Source: Phaeobacter sp. J2-8 (GTDB lineage Bacteria; Pseudomonadota; Alphaproteobacteria; Rhodobacterales; Rhodobacteraceae). From it: 64,000 nt of DNA. The position numbers and the translations under genes were made by a program. The DNA lies in NCBI RefSeq assembly GCF_022867865.1, contig NZ_JALIEC010000001.1, positions 912,501-976,500 of the forward strand. The letters run 5' to 3'. The first letter of the stretch is position 1; every line of letters begins with the position of its first letter. Below are positions 7,859 to 16,189 of the stretch, piece by piece. The notes beneath the pieces were generated by a model. The model ran no database searches. It was not told the origin of the DNA and worked only from the letters and a program-made list of their open reading frames with translations.

Positions 7859-9352
7859 ATGGTTGATTTTAGTGGGTTTTTCGGAAGGCATGACCGGGTG
7901 TCGACCTTGATAATAGGACTGTGTTTGGCGTTGGGGGTGTGCCTGCTCTGTGGGGTGACCCTGGCCGTTCGGCACGTCAGACGCCAAAACAAACAGCTCG
8001 CCGCGTTGAACGAGCGGGTGACCGTGATGGCGGCCGAAAACGCACGTTTGCTGCATATGGTTGAATTCGACGACCTGACCGCCGCCCGGTCGCGGCGGTA
8101 TCTGCGCGTTTTGTTTTCGCGCAGCCGCCAGGATGGCACCAATGCCATGATCTTTGTCGATCTTGATGAATTCAAAAGCGTGAACGACGGCTTTGGCCAT
8201 CGGGCAGGGGATGTGTTCCTGCGTCAGGTCGCCCAGGCGTTGACCGGGGCTTGCCGTGAACGCGAGACGCTTTTTCGTCACGGCGGCGATGAATTCTGCA
8301 TCTATCTGGAACAGGTTGAAATGGATGTGGCGGTGGCACGTGCGCGGGATTTCGTCAAAACCGTGTCCGATACAATTGTGGCCATCGACGGGGTCAAGGT
8401 CCGTCGGACCGCCAGCGCCGGGGTGGCCCGGATCGACGCCGGTCAGGATATGATGGGCGCGCTCTATTATGCGGATGAGGCGCTTTATGCGGCCAAGCAG
8501 GCGGGTGGCAATTTGGTCAAGGTCACCGAAGGCGAAACCCTGAAATCCATGATTGCCCGGCGCACCGGTCCGCGGGCCGAAGATGTGGCCGAAGCGATCC
8601 GCAAAGAGGAAATCACCTATTTCGTTCAGCCGGTGTTTGACACATTGGCCGGGCGTGCCATCGGGGTCGAGGCGCTGATCCGTTGGGTGCGCGCCGATGG
8701 TGATGTCTTGTTGCCGGAAAAATTCATCGACGTCATGGCCGGAAACTATCACAGCAATCTGGCCGCACCGCCGGGGGCCGCAACACAGGTGGTCAACGCA
8801 TTTAGTGCCGCCAATACCGGGGTCTATTGCGCGTTCAACATTTCCTCGCGATTTTTGGAGCGGTCGATAGAAGCCAACCTGCGGTTTGCCAACAAGTTGA
8901 CCAAAGGGTTCGACCCATCGAAATTTGTGTTCGAAATTGTCGAAAGCTCGGTCATTCGCAACCCCGAACGGACCCGCGATCTGTTGGAGCAACTGCGCGC
9001 GCAGGGGATTCGCATTGCGTTGGATGATTTTGGCACCGGGTTTTCCAACCTGGAGCGTTTGCAGCAATATCAGGTGGATATTGTCAAAATCGACCGCCGC
9101 TTTGTTCAGGGGTTGGGCAGCGCGCGGGTGGATTCCGGGATTCTGCGCGCGCTATACGACCTGTCCTGTAGCATGGGGTTCATGGTGATTGCCGAAGGTG
9201 TGGAAACCGAACAGGAACTTGCCGCGCTGCAAGACATCGGGATCTATAACGCCCAAGGCTATCTTCTGGGGCGGCCGGAACGCGTCAGCTATTGGCAGAA
9301 CCGAATTGCCAAGCCGCTTCCACCAGCGCTCTGCGTGAAGAAGTCGGCCTGA
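7859..9352 (+). CDS. Membrane-anchored GGDEF-EAL cyclic-di-GMP protein
   Basis: A 497-residue protein with an N-terminal transmembrane segment (about residues 15-38), a short coiled region (40-67), a GGDEF domain (about 70-225) and an EAL domain (about 240-480). The cyclase signature is intact (RHGGDEF, residues 142-146). The product-inhibition site upstream reads RERE instead of RxxD, so feedback inhibition is probably lost. The EAL domain keeps EALIRW (271-276), the DDFGTGFS loop, KIDRRFV and EGVETEQE, so it also looks capable of cyclic-di-GMP hydrolysis. Net direction cannot be read from sequence. Such proteins control the switch between motile and attached life. Confidence 0.92.
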   Translation: MVDFSGFFGRHDRVSTLIIGLCLALGVCLLCGVTLAVRHVRRQNKQLAALNERVTVMAAENARLLHMVEFDDLTAARSRRYLRVLFSRSRQDGTNAMIFVDLDEFKSVNDGFGHRAGDVFLRQVAQALTGACRERETLFRHGGDEFCIYLEQVEMDVAVARARDFVKTVSDTIVAIDGVKVRRTASAGVARIDAGQDMMGALYYADEALYAAKQAGGNLVKVTEGETLKSMIARRTGPRAEDVAEAIRKEEITYFVQPVFDTLAGRAIGVEALIRWVRADGDVLLPEKFIDVMAGNYHSNLAAPPGAATQVVNAFSAANTGVYCAFNISSRFLERSIEANLRFANKLTKGFDPSKFVFEIVESSVIRNPERTRDLLEQLRAQGIRIALDDFGTGFSNLERLQQYQVDIVKIDRRFVQGLGSARVDSGILRALYDLSCSMGFMVIAEGVETEQELAALQDIGIYNAQGYLLGRPERVSYWQNRIAKPLPPALCVKKSA

Positions 9353-9366
9353 CCGTGGGCGGCGGG

Positions 9367-11338
9367 TTATTCCGCCGCCACCGATTTCGAATCTGCCAGG
9401 GTCACGATGTCGGCCATGATGGTGTTCAATTCGAAATCCTTGGGCGTATAGACCCGTGTCACGCCCATCGCCAGAAGCCGCCGCGCGTCGTCGTCCGGGA
9501 TGATCCCGCCGACAATCACCGGCACATTACCCAGCCCCGCCGCGCGCATACGTTCCATCATATCCTCGACCAGCGGGATATGTGAGCCCGACAAAATCGA
9601 AAGACCAACCACATGTGCCTTGTCTTCGACGGCGGCGGTGACAATCTCTTCGGGGGTCAGGCGGATACCGTCATATGAAATATCCATGCCGCAATCACGG
9701 GCACGAAAGGCGATCTGCTCTGCACCATTGGAATGGCCGTCCAGCCCCGGTTTGCCGACCAGGAATTTCAACCGCCAGGCCCAGACGGTCGCTGACCGCA
9801 TCCACCGATTGGCGCAACTCGTCGAGGTTTTCGGTCCGGTTCGACACCGAAGGCGACACACCCGTCGGCCCGCGATATTCGCCAAAGGCCTTGCGCATCT
9901 CGGCGGCCCATTCGCCGGTGGTGACCCCGGCCTTTGCGGCGGCAATGGACGGCGGCATGATATTGGCGCCGTCACGCGCGGCGGCGCGCAGATCGGCCAA
10001 AGCTGCCGCAACGGCGGCGGCATCGCGGCTGTCCCGCCATTTTGCCAACTGGTTGATCTGGTCCTTTTCTACCGCCGGGTCGACGGTCATGATGCCGCCA
10101 TCTTCGGTCATCAAGGGCGACGGCTCGGTCTCGGTCCAGCGGTTGACGCCAACAACCGTGGTGTCGTTGCGTTCAATCCGGTTCAGACGGTCGGCGTTGG
10201 ATTCCACCAGACGTGATTTCATATATTCGATCGAGGCCACCGCGCCGCCCATGGAGTCGAGGTTCGCCAGCTCGGCGCGTGCGCCTTCCTTCAGCGCCTC
10301 GACCTTGCGGTCCACCGCCGGGTTGCCATCGAACAGGTCGTCAAATTCCAGAAGGTCGGTTTCATAGGCCAGGATCTGTTGCATCCGCATCGACCATTGC
10401 TGATCCCAGGGGCGAGGCAGGCCGAGTGCTTCGTTCCAGGCGGGCAATTGCACCGCACGGGCACGGGCGTTTTTCGACAGCGTCACCGCCAGCATTTCGA
10501 TCAGGATGCGATAGACATTGTTTTCCGGCTGTTGCTCGGTCAGGCCAAGCGAGTTGACCTGGACGCCATAGCGGAACCGCCGCTGTTTCGGGTCGGTCAC
10601 GCCATAACGCGTTTCACAGATTTCATCCCACAGATCGACAAAGGCGCGCATCTTGCACATCTCGGTCACGAAGCGGATGCCGGCATTTACGAAAAACGAG
10701 ATCCGCTGCACCACGGCGGGGAAATCCGCCTCTGGCACACGCGGGCGCAGTTCATCCAGAACAGCGGTGGCGGTGGCCAGCGCAAAGGCCAACTCCTGCT
10801 CCGGCGTCGCGCCCGCCTCTTGCAGATGATAGGAACAGACGTTCATCGGGTTCCATTTCGGGATATGCGAATAACAATATTCCGCCACATCCGCGATCAT
10901 TTTCAGGCTGGGTTTTGGCGGGCAGATATAGGTGCCGCGCGACAGATATTCCTTGATCAGGTCGTTTTGCACGGTGCCCTGAAGCTTGGAAATATCCGCG
11001 CCCTGTTCCTCGGCCACGGCAACATAAAGCGACAACAACCAGGGCGCAGTGGCATTGATCGTCATCGAGGTGTTCATCTGATCCAGCGGGATCTGGTCGA
11101 ACAGCGCGCGCATATCCCCCAGATGACAGACCGGCACGCCAACCTTGCCGACCTCGCCGCGCGCCAGCACATGGTCGCTGTCATACCCTGTTTGGGTTGG
11201 CAGATCGAAAGCCACCGACAGGCCGGTCTGGCCCTTGGCCAGATTGTTGCGATAGAGCGCGTTGGATGCAGCGGCCGTGGAATGGCCAGCATAGGTACGG
11301 ATAAGCCAGGGCTTGTCGGCCTTGCGGGTCTCGGTCAT
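9367..11338 (-). CDS. ecm (meaA): Ethylmalonyl-CoA mutase (one-base frame disruption)
   Basis: A B12-dependent acyl-CoA mutase of about 657 residues that converts ethylmalonyl-CoA to methylsuccinyl-CoA in the ethylmalonyl-CoA pathway. The catalytic barrel (WLIRTYAGHS, FDLPTQTGYDSD) is read from 11338 down to about 9770. The cobalamin domain (KFLVGKPGLDGHSNG, containing the DxHxxG ligand) is read in another frame down to 9367. The total span is 3n+1 and both halves are fully conserved; removing one base from the GTTG around 9769-9772 restores A-V-K-F-L-V. I therefore regard it as an intact gene with a sequencing indel. The ecm subtype rather than mcm is supported by the neighbouring ccrA and by the separate, distinct mcm at 44855. 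Confidence 0.9.
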
Positions 11339-11365
11339 GTCAGCCTCGTGATTCTTGGACGTAAT

Positions 11366-11399
11366 TTTGTTTCGTTAATGATGTCATATGCGAAACAAA
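11366..11399. promoter_or_regulatory. Inverted repeat upstream of ecm
   Basis: TTTGTTTCG (11366-11374) and CGAAACAAA (11391-11399) form a perfect 9+9 inverted repeat with a 16-base spacer, starting 28 bases upstream of the ecm start and lying between ecm and the divergent acyltransferase. It is a good operator candidate. A further run, GCAAAATGCAAAC (about 11454-11466), next to the acyltransferase start resembles half sites of the short-chain fatty acyl-CoA regulator family. Confidence 0.45.
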
Positions 11400-11474
11400 G
11401 TGGCGTTGTCAATTCGCTGCATCGCGGCGTGTTCCCATGTTTACGCAATTGCAGCAAAATGCAAACGTGGCGCC

Positions 11475-12848
11475 ATGATTGGCACCATTGAAATCCCCGT
11501 TTGGCTGTTTTTGTTGATCCTTGCCTTTGCGGTGGTCACATTCGCATCGCATTTCCTGTTCCCGTCTGTGCGCTGGTTTTTACGCCGCCGGATGGAACGC
11601 GTGGTGGCGCGGATCAATCAACGGCTCGAGCGGCCGATCGAACCGTTCAAACTTGCGCGGCGGGTCGATATGATCCAGCGGCTGATTTATGACCCCCAGG
11701 TGAGCGAGGCCGTGGTCGCCTATGCCCAGGCCAATGGCGTGCGCGAGGATGTGGCGTTTGAAAAAGCCCGCCGTTACGCGCGCGAGATTGTGCCATCCTT
11801 TTCCGCCACCGCCTATTTCGGTGTGGCGATCCGGCTGGCGCGGTGGTTGTCGCGTTCGCTTTATCATGTGCGGCTGACAAATCAGGACGACGCGGCCATC
11901 CGGGCGATCAATCCCGAGGCCACGGTGGTCTATGTGATCAATCACCGGTCAAATATGGACTATGTGCTTGTCACCTATCTGGCGGCGGAACGCTCTGCGC
12001 TGGCCTATGCGGTGGGGGAATGGGCGCGGGTCTGGCCGCTGTCTTTCTTGATCCGGTCGATGGGGGCGTATTTCATTCGCCGCAAAAGCCGCGATGACCT
12101 CTATCGGCGGGTCTTGGCAAGGTATGTGGCGCTGGCCACGGCCGGGGGGCTGGCCCAGGGCATGTTTCCCGAGGGCGGTCTCAGCCTGACGGGCGCACCG
12201 GCGGTGCCGCGCGTCGGTTTGCTGAAATACATCGTGGATGGCTGGGATCCGGCCGGGCGTGATGTGGTCTTTGTGCCGGTGGCCCTGAACTATGACCGCG
12301 TGCTGGAGGATCGGGTGCTGATCGCGGCGGGCAAATCCGGTGAGCGGCGGTTTCGTGGTCGTCTGGGCGAGGCTTTGATCTTCTTGCTGCGCCACATCCG
12401 CTTGCGGGTGATGGGGAAATTTCACCGTTTTGGCTGTGCGGCGGTCAGTTTTGGCATGCCGTTGGATCTGCGCGGCTTTGTCGAAATTCAGGGTCGCCGC
12501 CCCGAGGCGTTGGCGCAGGAGTTGATGACCCGCATCGGCGCGGCGGTGCCGATCCTTCCGGTGCCACTGGTGGCCTATTGCCTGCGGGACGGAACGGCAC
12601 GAACCCGGGCCGAGATCGAAGCTCTGGCCGAAGCGTTCCCCGGCGTTTGCCCTGAAAAGGATGCAGACGCAGGTGCAAGCGCCGGACCGGCGGAGGTTGC
12701 CGCGGGAATCGAAGGGTTGTTGCGGCGCGAACTGATTGCGGAAACCGCGGGACGGTATGCGATTTTGCCACATCAAGCAGAGGTGGTGGCGTTCTATGCC
12801 AATTCGATTGCGCATCTCGCCCGCTCAGATGCTGCGCAAGCACGGTGA
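11475..12848 (+). CDS. Membrane glycerolphosphate acyltransferase, PlsB-like
   Basis: A 457-residue acyltransferase with an N-terminal membrane segment (about residues 7-25). The catalytic HX4D motif is NHRSNMD (His157, Asp162). The other family blocks follow: GAYFIRRKSRDDLYRR, FPEGGLSLTG and VPVALNYDRVLED. These match the glycerol-3-phosphate acyltransferase (PlsB/GPAT) set rather than short PlsC proteins. ATG 11475 is chosen because the longer frame adds only an unstructured, A/T-rich leader. It lies between ecm and ccrA, an arrangement I recall from other Rhodobacteraceae, but its link to the ethylmalonyl-CoA pathway is unexplained. Confidence 0.8.
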   Translation: MIGTIEIPVWLFLLILAFAVVTFASHFLFPSVRWFLRRRMERVVARINQRLERPIEPFKLARRVDMIQRLIYDPQVSEAVVAYAQANGVREDVAFEKARRYAREIVPSFSATAYFGVAIRLARWLSRSLYHVRLTNQDDAAIRAINPEATVVYVINHRSNMDYVLVTYLAAERSALAYAVGEWARVWPLSFLIRSMGAYFIRRKSRDDLYRRVLARYVALATAGGLAQGMFPEGGLSLTGAPAVPRVGLLKYIVDGWDPAGRDVVFVPVALNYDRVLEDRVLIAAGKSGERRFRGRLGEALIFLLRHIRLRVMGKFHRFGCAAVSFGMPLDLRGFVEIQGRRPEALAQELMTRIGAAVPILPVPLVAYCLRDGTARTRAEIEALAEAFPGVCPEKDADAGASAGPAEVAAGIEGLLRRELIAETAGRYAILPHQAEVVAFYANSIAHLARSDAAQAR

Positions 12849-12897
12849 TTTCTGCATCGGCTCGGTTATAAAATTACAAAAATGGCATCATGTGTGT

Positions 12898-12926
12898 TGC
12901 AATATTGCGCTTGGGGCGATATTGCA
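12898..12926. promoter_or_regulatory. Inverted repeat upstream of ccrA
   Basis: TGCAATAT (12898-12905) and ATATTGCA (12919-12926) are a perfect 8+8 inverted repeat with a 13-base spacer, ending 54 bases before the ccrA start. The left half also contains its own 10-base palindrome GCAATATTGC (12899-12908). Position and symmetry suggest an operator. Known ccr regulators in other alphaproteobacteria bind palindromes, but the regulator here cannot be named. Confidence 0.5.
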
Positions 12927-12980
12927 GACAAACGCACCGCGAATTCTGCATTGCGGCATGATTTAGCCAAGGAGGCCCAC

Positions 12981-14272
12981 ATGGCACTGGACACGCACGG
13001 CGGCATCGCCGCTTATGAGGCGCCTGAAAAGGACCTGTATGAATTGGGCGAAATGCCCCCGATGGGATTTGTTCCCAAGCAGATGTATGCTTGGGCCATT
13101 CGCCGTGAACGCCACGGCAACCCCGACACGGCCATGCAATTGGAGGTCGTGGATGTGCCCGTGCTGGACAGCAACGAGGTGCTGGTTCTGGTGATGGCCG
13201 CTGGTGTGAACTACAATGGTGTCTGGGCATCCCTCGGCCAGCCGATCAGCCCGTTTGATGGCCACGGCAAGCCGTTCCATATTGCAGGTTCCGATGCTTC
13301 GGGCATCGTCTGGGCCGTGGGTGACAAGGTGAAGCGCTGGAAAGTCGGCGACGAGGTGGTGATCCACTGCAACCAGGATGATGGCGACGACGAGGAATGC
13401 AACGGCGGCGACCCGATGTATTCCGCCAGCCAGCGGATCTGGGGATATGAGACCCCGGACGGCTCTTTTGCCCAGTTCACCAATGTTCAGGCCCAGCAGC
13501 TCATGCCGCGCCCCAAGCATCTGACATGGGAAGAGAGCGCCTGCTACACGCTGACGTTGGCCACTGCCTATCGGATGCTGTTCGGCCACGAGCCGCATGA
13601 TTTGAAACCCGGCCAGAATGTTCTGGTCTGGGGGGCGTCGGGCGGTCTGGGATCTTATGCGATCCAGCTGATCAATACAGCCGGTGCAAATGCCATTGGT
13701 GTGATCTCGGACGAGGACAAGCGTGACTTTGTCATGGGGCTGGGCGCCAAGGGTGTCTTGAACCGCAAGGATTTCAATTGCTGGGGCCAATTGCCCACGG
13801 TGAACACCCCGGAATATGCCGAGTGGTTCAAAGAGGCCCGCAAGTTCGGCAAGGCGATCTGGGACATCACCGGCAAGGGTGTGAACGTCGATATGGTGTT
13901 CGAACACCCCGGCGAAGCCACATTCCCTGTGTCGACCTTTGTGGTGAAAAAGGGCGGGATGGTTGTGATCTGCGCGGGCACCACCGGTTTCAACCTGACG
14001 TTTGACGTGCGCTACATGTGGATGCACCAAAAACGCCTGCAAGGCTCGCACTTTGCCCACCTGAAACAGGCGGCTGCGGCCAACAAGTTGATGCTGGAAC
14101 GGCGGCTTGATCCCTGCATGTCCGAGGTGTTCGACTGGGCGGATCTCCGGCCGCGCATATGAAAATGCTGCGCAACGAACACAAGCCGGGCAATATGTCG
14201 GTTTTGGTTCAGGCACCGCGCACCGGTCTGCGCACATTCGAAGACGCGCTTGAAGCCGGTCCAAAGTCTTAA
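12981..14272 (+). CDS. ccrA: Crotonyl-CoA carboxylase/reductase (one-base frame disruption)
   Basis: A 430-residue medium-chain dehydrogenase/reductase that reductively carboxylates crotonyl-CoA to ethylmalonyl-CoA with NADPH and CO2, the defining enzyme of the ethylmalonyl-CoA pathway. The N-terminus (MALDTHGGIAAYEAPEKDLY), CNQDDGDDEECNGGDPMYS, the GASGGLGSYAIQL nucleotide motif and the C-terminal HKPGNMSVLVQAP are characteristic. The frame breaks near 14145-14148 (GATCTCCGGCC lacks one base); the true ending EALEAGPKS-type tail runs on to TAA at 14272, and the span is 3n+2. The start at 12981 follows AAGGAGG. I treat the break as a sequencing deletion, not a pseudogene. Confidence 0.92.
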
Positions 14273-14348
14273 GATCGCCGACGGGCCGATCAAGGTCTGC
14301 CGCTCGACAGGCAGATGCCCTTAAGGATGAGGGTGTAAATCACCTCGC

Positions 14349-14387
14349 AACGGCCCGCGGCACCCGACACGGTGCGGCGGGCCGTTT
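14349..14387 (+). terminator. Hairpin terminator after ccrA
   Basis: AACGGCCCGC and GCGGGCCGTT form a ten-pair outer stem with an inner GCAC/GTGC pairing, followed by T and TTGACG. It lies 76 bases after the restored ccrA stop. The T-run is short, so efficiency is uncertain. Confidence 0.65.
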
Positions 14388-14426
14388 GACGTCAAAATGC
14401 GAAACTTTTTCATTTCAATCCTTTGC

Positions 14427-14461
14427 ATTTTCCCACCTCCCTATTTTTGGGGAGGGAAAAT
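14427..14461. repeat. A/T-flanked inverted repeat upstream of the quorum-sensing genes
   Basis: ATTTTCCC and GGGAAAAT are perfect outer arms (8+8). After one A-A mismatch the stem continues with CCTC/GGGG-type pairs around a TATTTTT loop. It lies in a markedly A/T-rich 130-base stretch between the ccrA terminator and the luxR locus. It could be a terminator on either strand or an operator. Confidence 0.45.
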
Positions 14462-14501
14462 AGGTGAATTTTCCAGAAACCCTTCTCATGCTATGGTTGT
14501 A

Positions 14502-14516
14502 TTAACTTATCGTTAA
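14502..14516. promoter_or_regulatory. CtrA-like box TTAA-N7-TTAA upstream of the luxR locus
   Basis: TTAA (14502-14505), seven bases, TTAA (14513-14516) is an exact match to the CtrA binding consensus of alphaproteobacteria. It ends 21 bases before ATG 14538 of the small ORF that precedes luxR. CtrA and AHL signalling are known to be connected in Dinoroseobacter. The sequence match is seen directly; binding is inferred. Confidence 0.55.
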
Positions 14517-14537
14517 CCAATGGCAGAGAGAGTCGTT

Positions 14538-14753
14538 ATGAAACACGAATGGATACTCGACGTACTGGCCGATCTCAAAAAATTCGCTGTATCGAACGGG
14601 CTGCCTTCCTTGGCTGAGCAGCTGGATGATGCGCGGGTTGTCGCAATGGCAGAGGTCGCCTCGTGCGCGGAAGGGGCGCAGATTGGGCTTCGCGGTGAAC
14701 ACGCCACGATTGGATGTGATACTGGCACGGTTGGAGCAATCCGCCGCGCTTGA
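14538..14753 (+). CDS. Small ORF overlapping luxR
   Basis: A 71-residue protein (72 codons with stop) beginning MKHEWILDVLADLKKFA. ATG 14538 is preferred over ATG 14520 because GAGAGAG sits just upstream. The N-terminal half is helical and rich in Leu and Ala (LPSLAEQLDDARVVAMAEVAS); the C-terminal part is Gly/Thr-rich. Its end overlaps the luxR start region in another frame by about 59 bases, suggesting translational coupling. Similar short ORFs precede luxR in some Roseobacter genomes, as I recall. The function is unknown; an antagonist or partner of LuxR is possible. Confidence 0.6.
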   Translation: MKHEWILDVLADLKKFAVSNGLPSLAEQLDDARVVAMAEVASCAEGAQIGLRGEHATIGCDTGTVGAIRRA

Positions 14754-15411
14754 AGAACTGCAAGACATCATTGTCGGATTACGAGATGTCTTTGGGGTCG
14801 ACCATTTGGTCTACCATTGGGTCAACAGCAATGGCGATCAATACGGATGCGGCACCTATGCCCCGGAATGGGTCGAACGCTATCTCGACCAGGGGTATTT
14901 GCGAATTGATCCGGTGGTCTTGGGCTGCTTTCAGCGGTTTCATCCGGTTGATTGGAAAATGTTGGATTGGTCATCCCGTGCGGCGCGGGCCTTTCAGAAG
15001 GAGGCAATGGAATACGGCATTGGCAATCAGGGGTTTTCGATCCCGATCCGGGGCCCCAAAGGCCAATTTGCCCTCTTTACTGTCAACCACCGATGCGACG
15101 ATCCGGCCTGGCAGAGCTTTTGTGACGGCAATCGCCGGGATTTGATCCTGGTGGCACATTATTTCAACCAAAAGGCGCTGGAATTCGAACCAGACCGCTT
15201 GCCGGAGCAGGGTCAATCCCTCTCCCCGCGCGAGGTTGAGGCGATGACACTGTTGGCGGTTGGGTTGAGCCGGGCACAGGCGGCGGAGCAGCTGTCGATC
15301 TCGGAACATACATTGCGGGTCTATATTGAATCGGCCCGCTTCAAATTGGGCGCTATGAACACCACTCACGCAGTGGCCCGTGCACTGAGTTGCGGGCTGA
15401 TCGTTGTCTAA
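14695..15411 (+). CDS. luxR-type: LuxR-family AHL-responsive transcriptional regulator
   Basis: A 238-residue two-domain regulator. The N-terminal autoinducer-binding domain (about residues 15-160) keeps the ligand pocket residues: Trp59 and Tyr63 (in PEWVERYLDQGY), Asp72-Pro73, Trp87 and Gly113, matching TraR W57, Y61, D70-P71, W85 and G113. The C-terminal LuxR helix-turn-helix (LSPREVEAMTLLAVGLS... SISEHTLRVYIESARFKL) occupies about residues 170-225. The start is uncertain: GTG 14695 gives MNTPRLDVIL and normal length. The synthase gene luxI follows after a hairpin-rich 84-base gap, making a complete luxR-luxI pair. Confidence 0.9.
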   Translation: MNTPRLDVILARLEQSAALEELQDIIVGLRDVFGVDHLVYHWVNSNGDQYGCGTYAPEWVERYLDQGYLRIDPVVLGCFQRFHPVDWKMLDWSSRAARAFQKEAMEYGIGNQGFSIPIRGPKGQFALFTVNHRCDDPAWQSFCDGNRRDLILVAHYFNQKALEFEPDRLPEQGQSLSPREVEAMTLLAVGLSRAQAAEQLSISEHTLRVYIESARFKLGAMNTTHAVARALSCGLIVV

Positions 15412-15412
15412 A

Positions 15413-15450
15413 GGTTAAGACCCGCGCGCTCAGCTCTGCGGGCCTTAACC
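15413..15450. repeat. Long inverted repeat between luxR and luxI
   Basis: GGTTAAGACCCGC (15413-15425) and GCGGGCCTTAACC (15438-15450) match at 12 of 13 positions around a 12-base loop, beginning two bases after the luxR stop. It is far longer than a lux box and has no T-run after it, so it may be a factor-assisted attenuator, an RNA stabiliser for luxR or an operator. Confidence 0.6.
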
Positions 15451-15468
15451 CTTTGTGGGCCAGCCTCT

Positions 15469-15483
15469 CTCTCGACACGAGAG
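15469..15483 (+). promoter_or_regulatory. Hairpin overlapping the luxI ribosome-binding site
   Basis: CTCTCG-ACA-CGAGAG is a perfect six-pair hairpin. Its 3' arm overlaps GAGAGGAG, the ribosome-binding sequence that lies nine bases before ATG 15496. Folding would hide the site, so luxI translation could be limited or regulated. Confidence 0.5.
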
Positions 15484-15495
15484 GAGTGCCCCACC

Positions 15496-16128
15496 ATGAT
15501 CCGTTATCTTTATGCCGACCAACTGGCCCAGGAACCCACACTGGCGCGTGCCATGTTTCGCGACCGCGCCGATCAGTTCCATACACGGCTGGGCTGGGAG
15601 GTTCAGGTCGACGAACGCGGCGAAGAACGCGACGAATATGACCGTGAAAACCCGCTTTATGTCATTTGGCAAACCCCGGACGGTGGCCATGGCGGCTCGA
15701 TGCGGTTTTTGCCCACGGTTGGGCGCACCATGGTCAATGACCACTTCATCCATCTGACCGACGGTGTCCGCATTCAAAGCCCGCTGATCTGGGAATGCAC
15801 CCGGTTTTGCATGGCGCGCAATGCCGGTGGTAATGTGGCGGCGGCCCTGATGTTGGCGGGCGGCGAGATCATGCAGAATTTTGATGTCGAACATTTTGTG
15901 GGCGTGTTTGACGCCCGCATGGTGCGGATCTATCGCCGGATCGGTGCCTCGCCCGAGGTTCTGGGCAGCGAAGGCGAAGGCCGGTCCCGGATCAGTGTCG
16001 GACTTTGGGGGTTCTCGCCCGAGGCCCAGCAACGGGTGTCTGCCAGCGCCGGAATCCCGGCCAGCCAGTCGCGCCATTGGTTCACCCGTGCCTTTGCGCC
16101 GGCGGACCAGCTGGCCGAAATAGCCTGA
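15496..16128 (+). CDS. luxI-type: Acyl-homoserine-lactone synthase
   Basis: A 210-residue LuxI-family enzyme that makes an AHL signal from S-adenosylmethionine and an acyl carrier. The conserved residues are present: Arg and Phe in MFRDRADQFHTRLGWEV, the acidic pair in DEYDRENPLYV, GGSMRFLPT, MVNDHF and the WECTRFC block with the catalytic Glu and Arg. The C-terminal half (RIYRRIG...) is also family-typical. It is the same strand as luxR and follows it directly. The acyl chain cannot be predicted safely. Confidence 0.93.
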   Translation: MIRYLYADQLAQEPTLARAMFRDRADQFHTRLGWEVQVDERGEERDEYDRENPLYVIWQTPDGGHGGSMRFLPTVGRTMVNDHFIHLTDGVRIQSPLIWECTRFCMARNAGGNVAAALMLAGGEIMQNFDVEHFVGVFDARMVRIYRRIGASPEVLGSEGEGRSRISVGLWGFSPEAQQRVSASAGIPASQSRHWFTRAFAPADQLAEIA

Positions 16129-16189
16129 TCCGGCGCAATCGCGTTTGAACGCTCTGGCACTTGTTCGGGCGGGCCTATAGTGTCCGCCC

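Noticed and set aside
7746-8175. N-terminal extension of deoD to 8175
   Set aside because: It would overlap the divergent GGDEF-EAL gene; the family start and a ribosome-binding site are at 7746.
16142-16172. GAAC...GTTC pair upstream of the RecD-like helicase as an SOS box
   Set aside because: It is an inverted pair with 12-base spacing and does not match GTTC-N7-GTTC.
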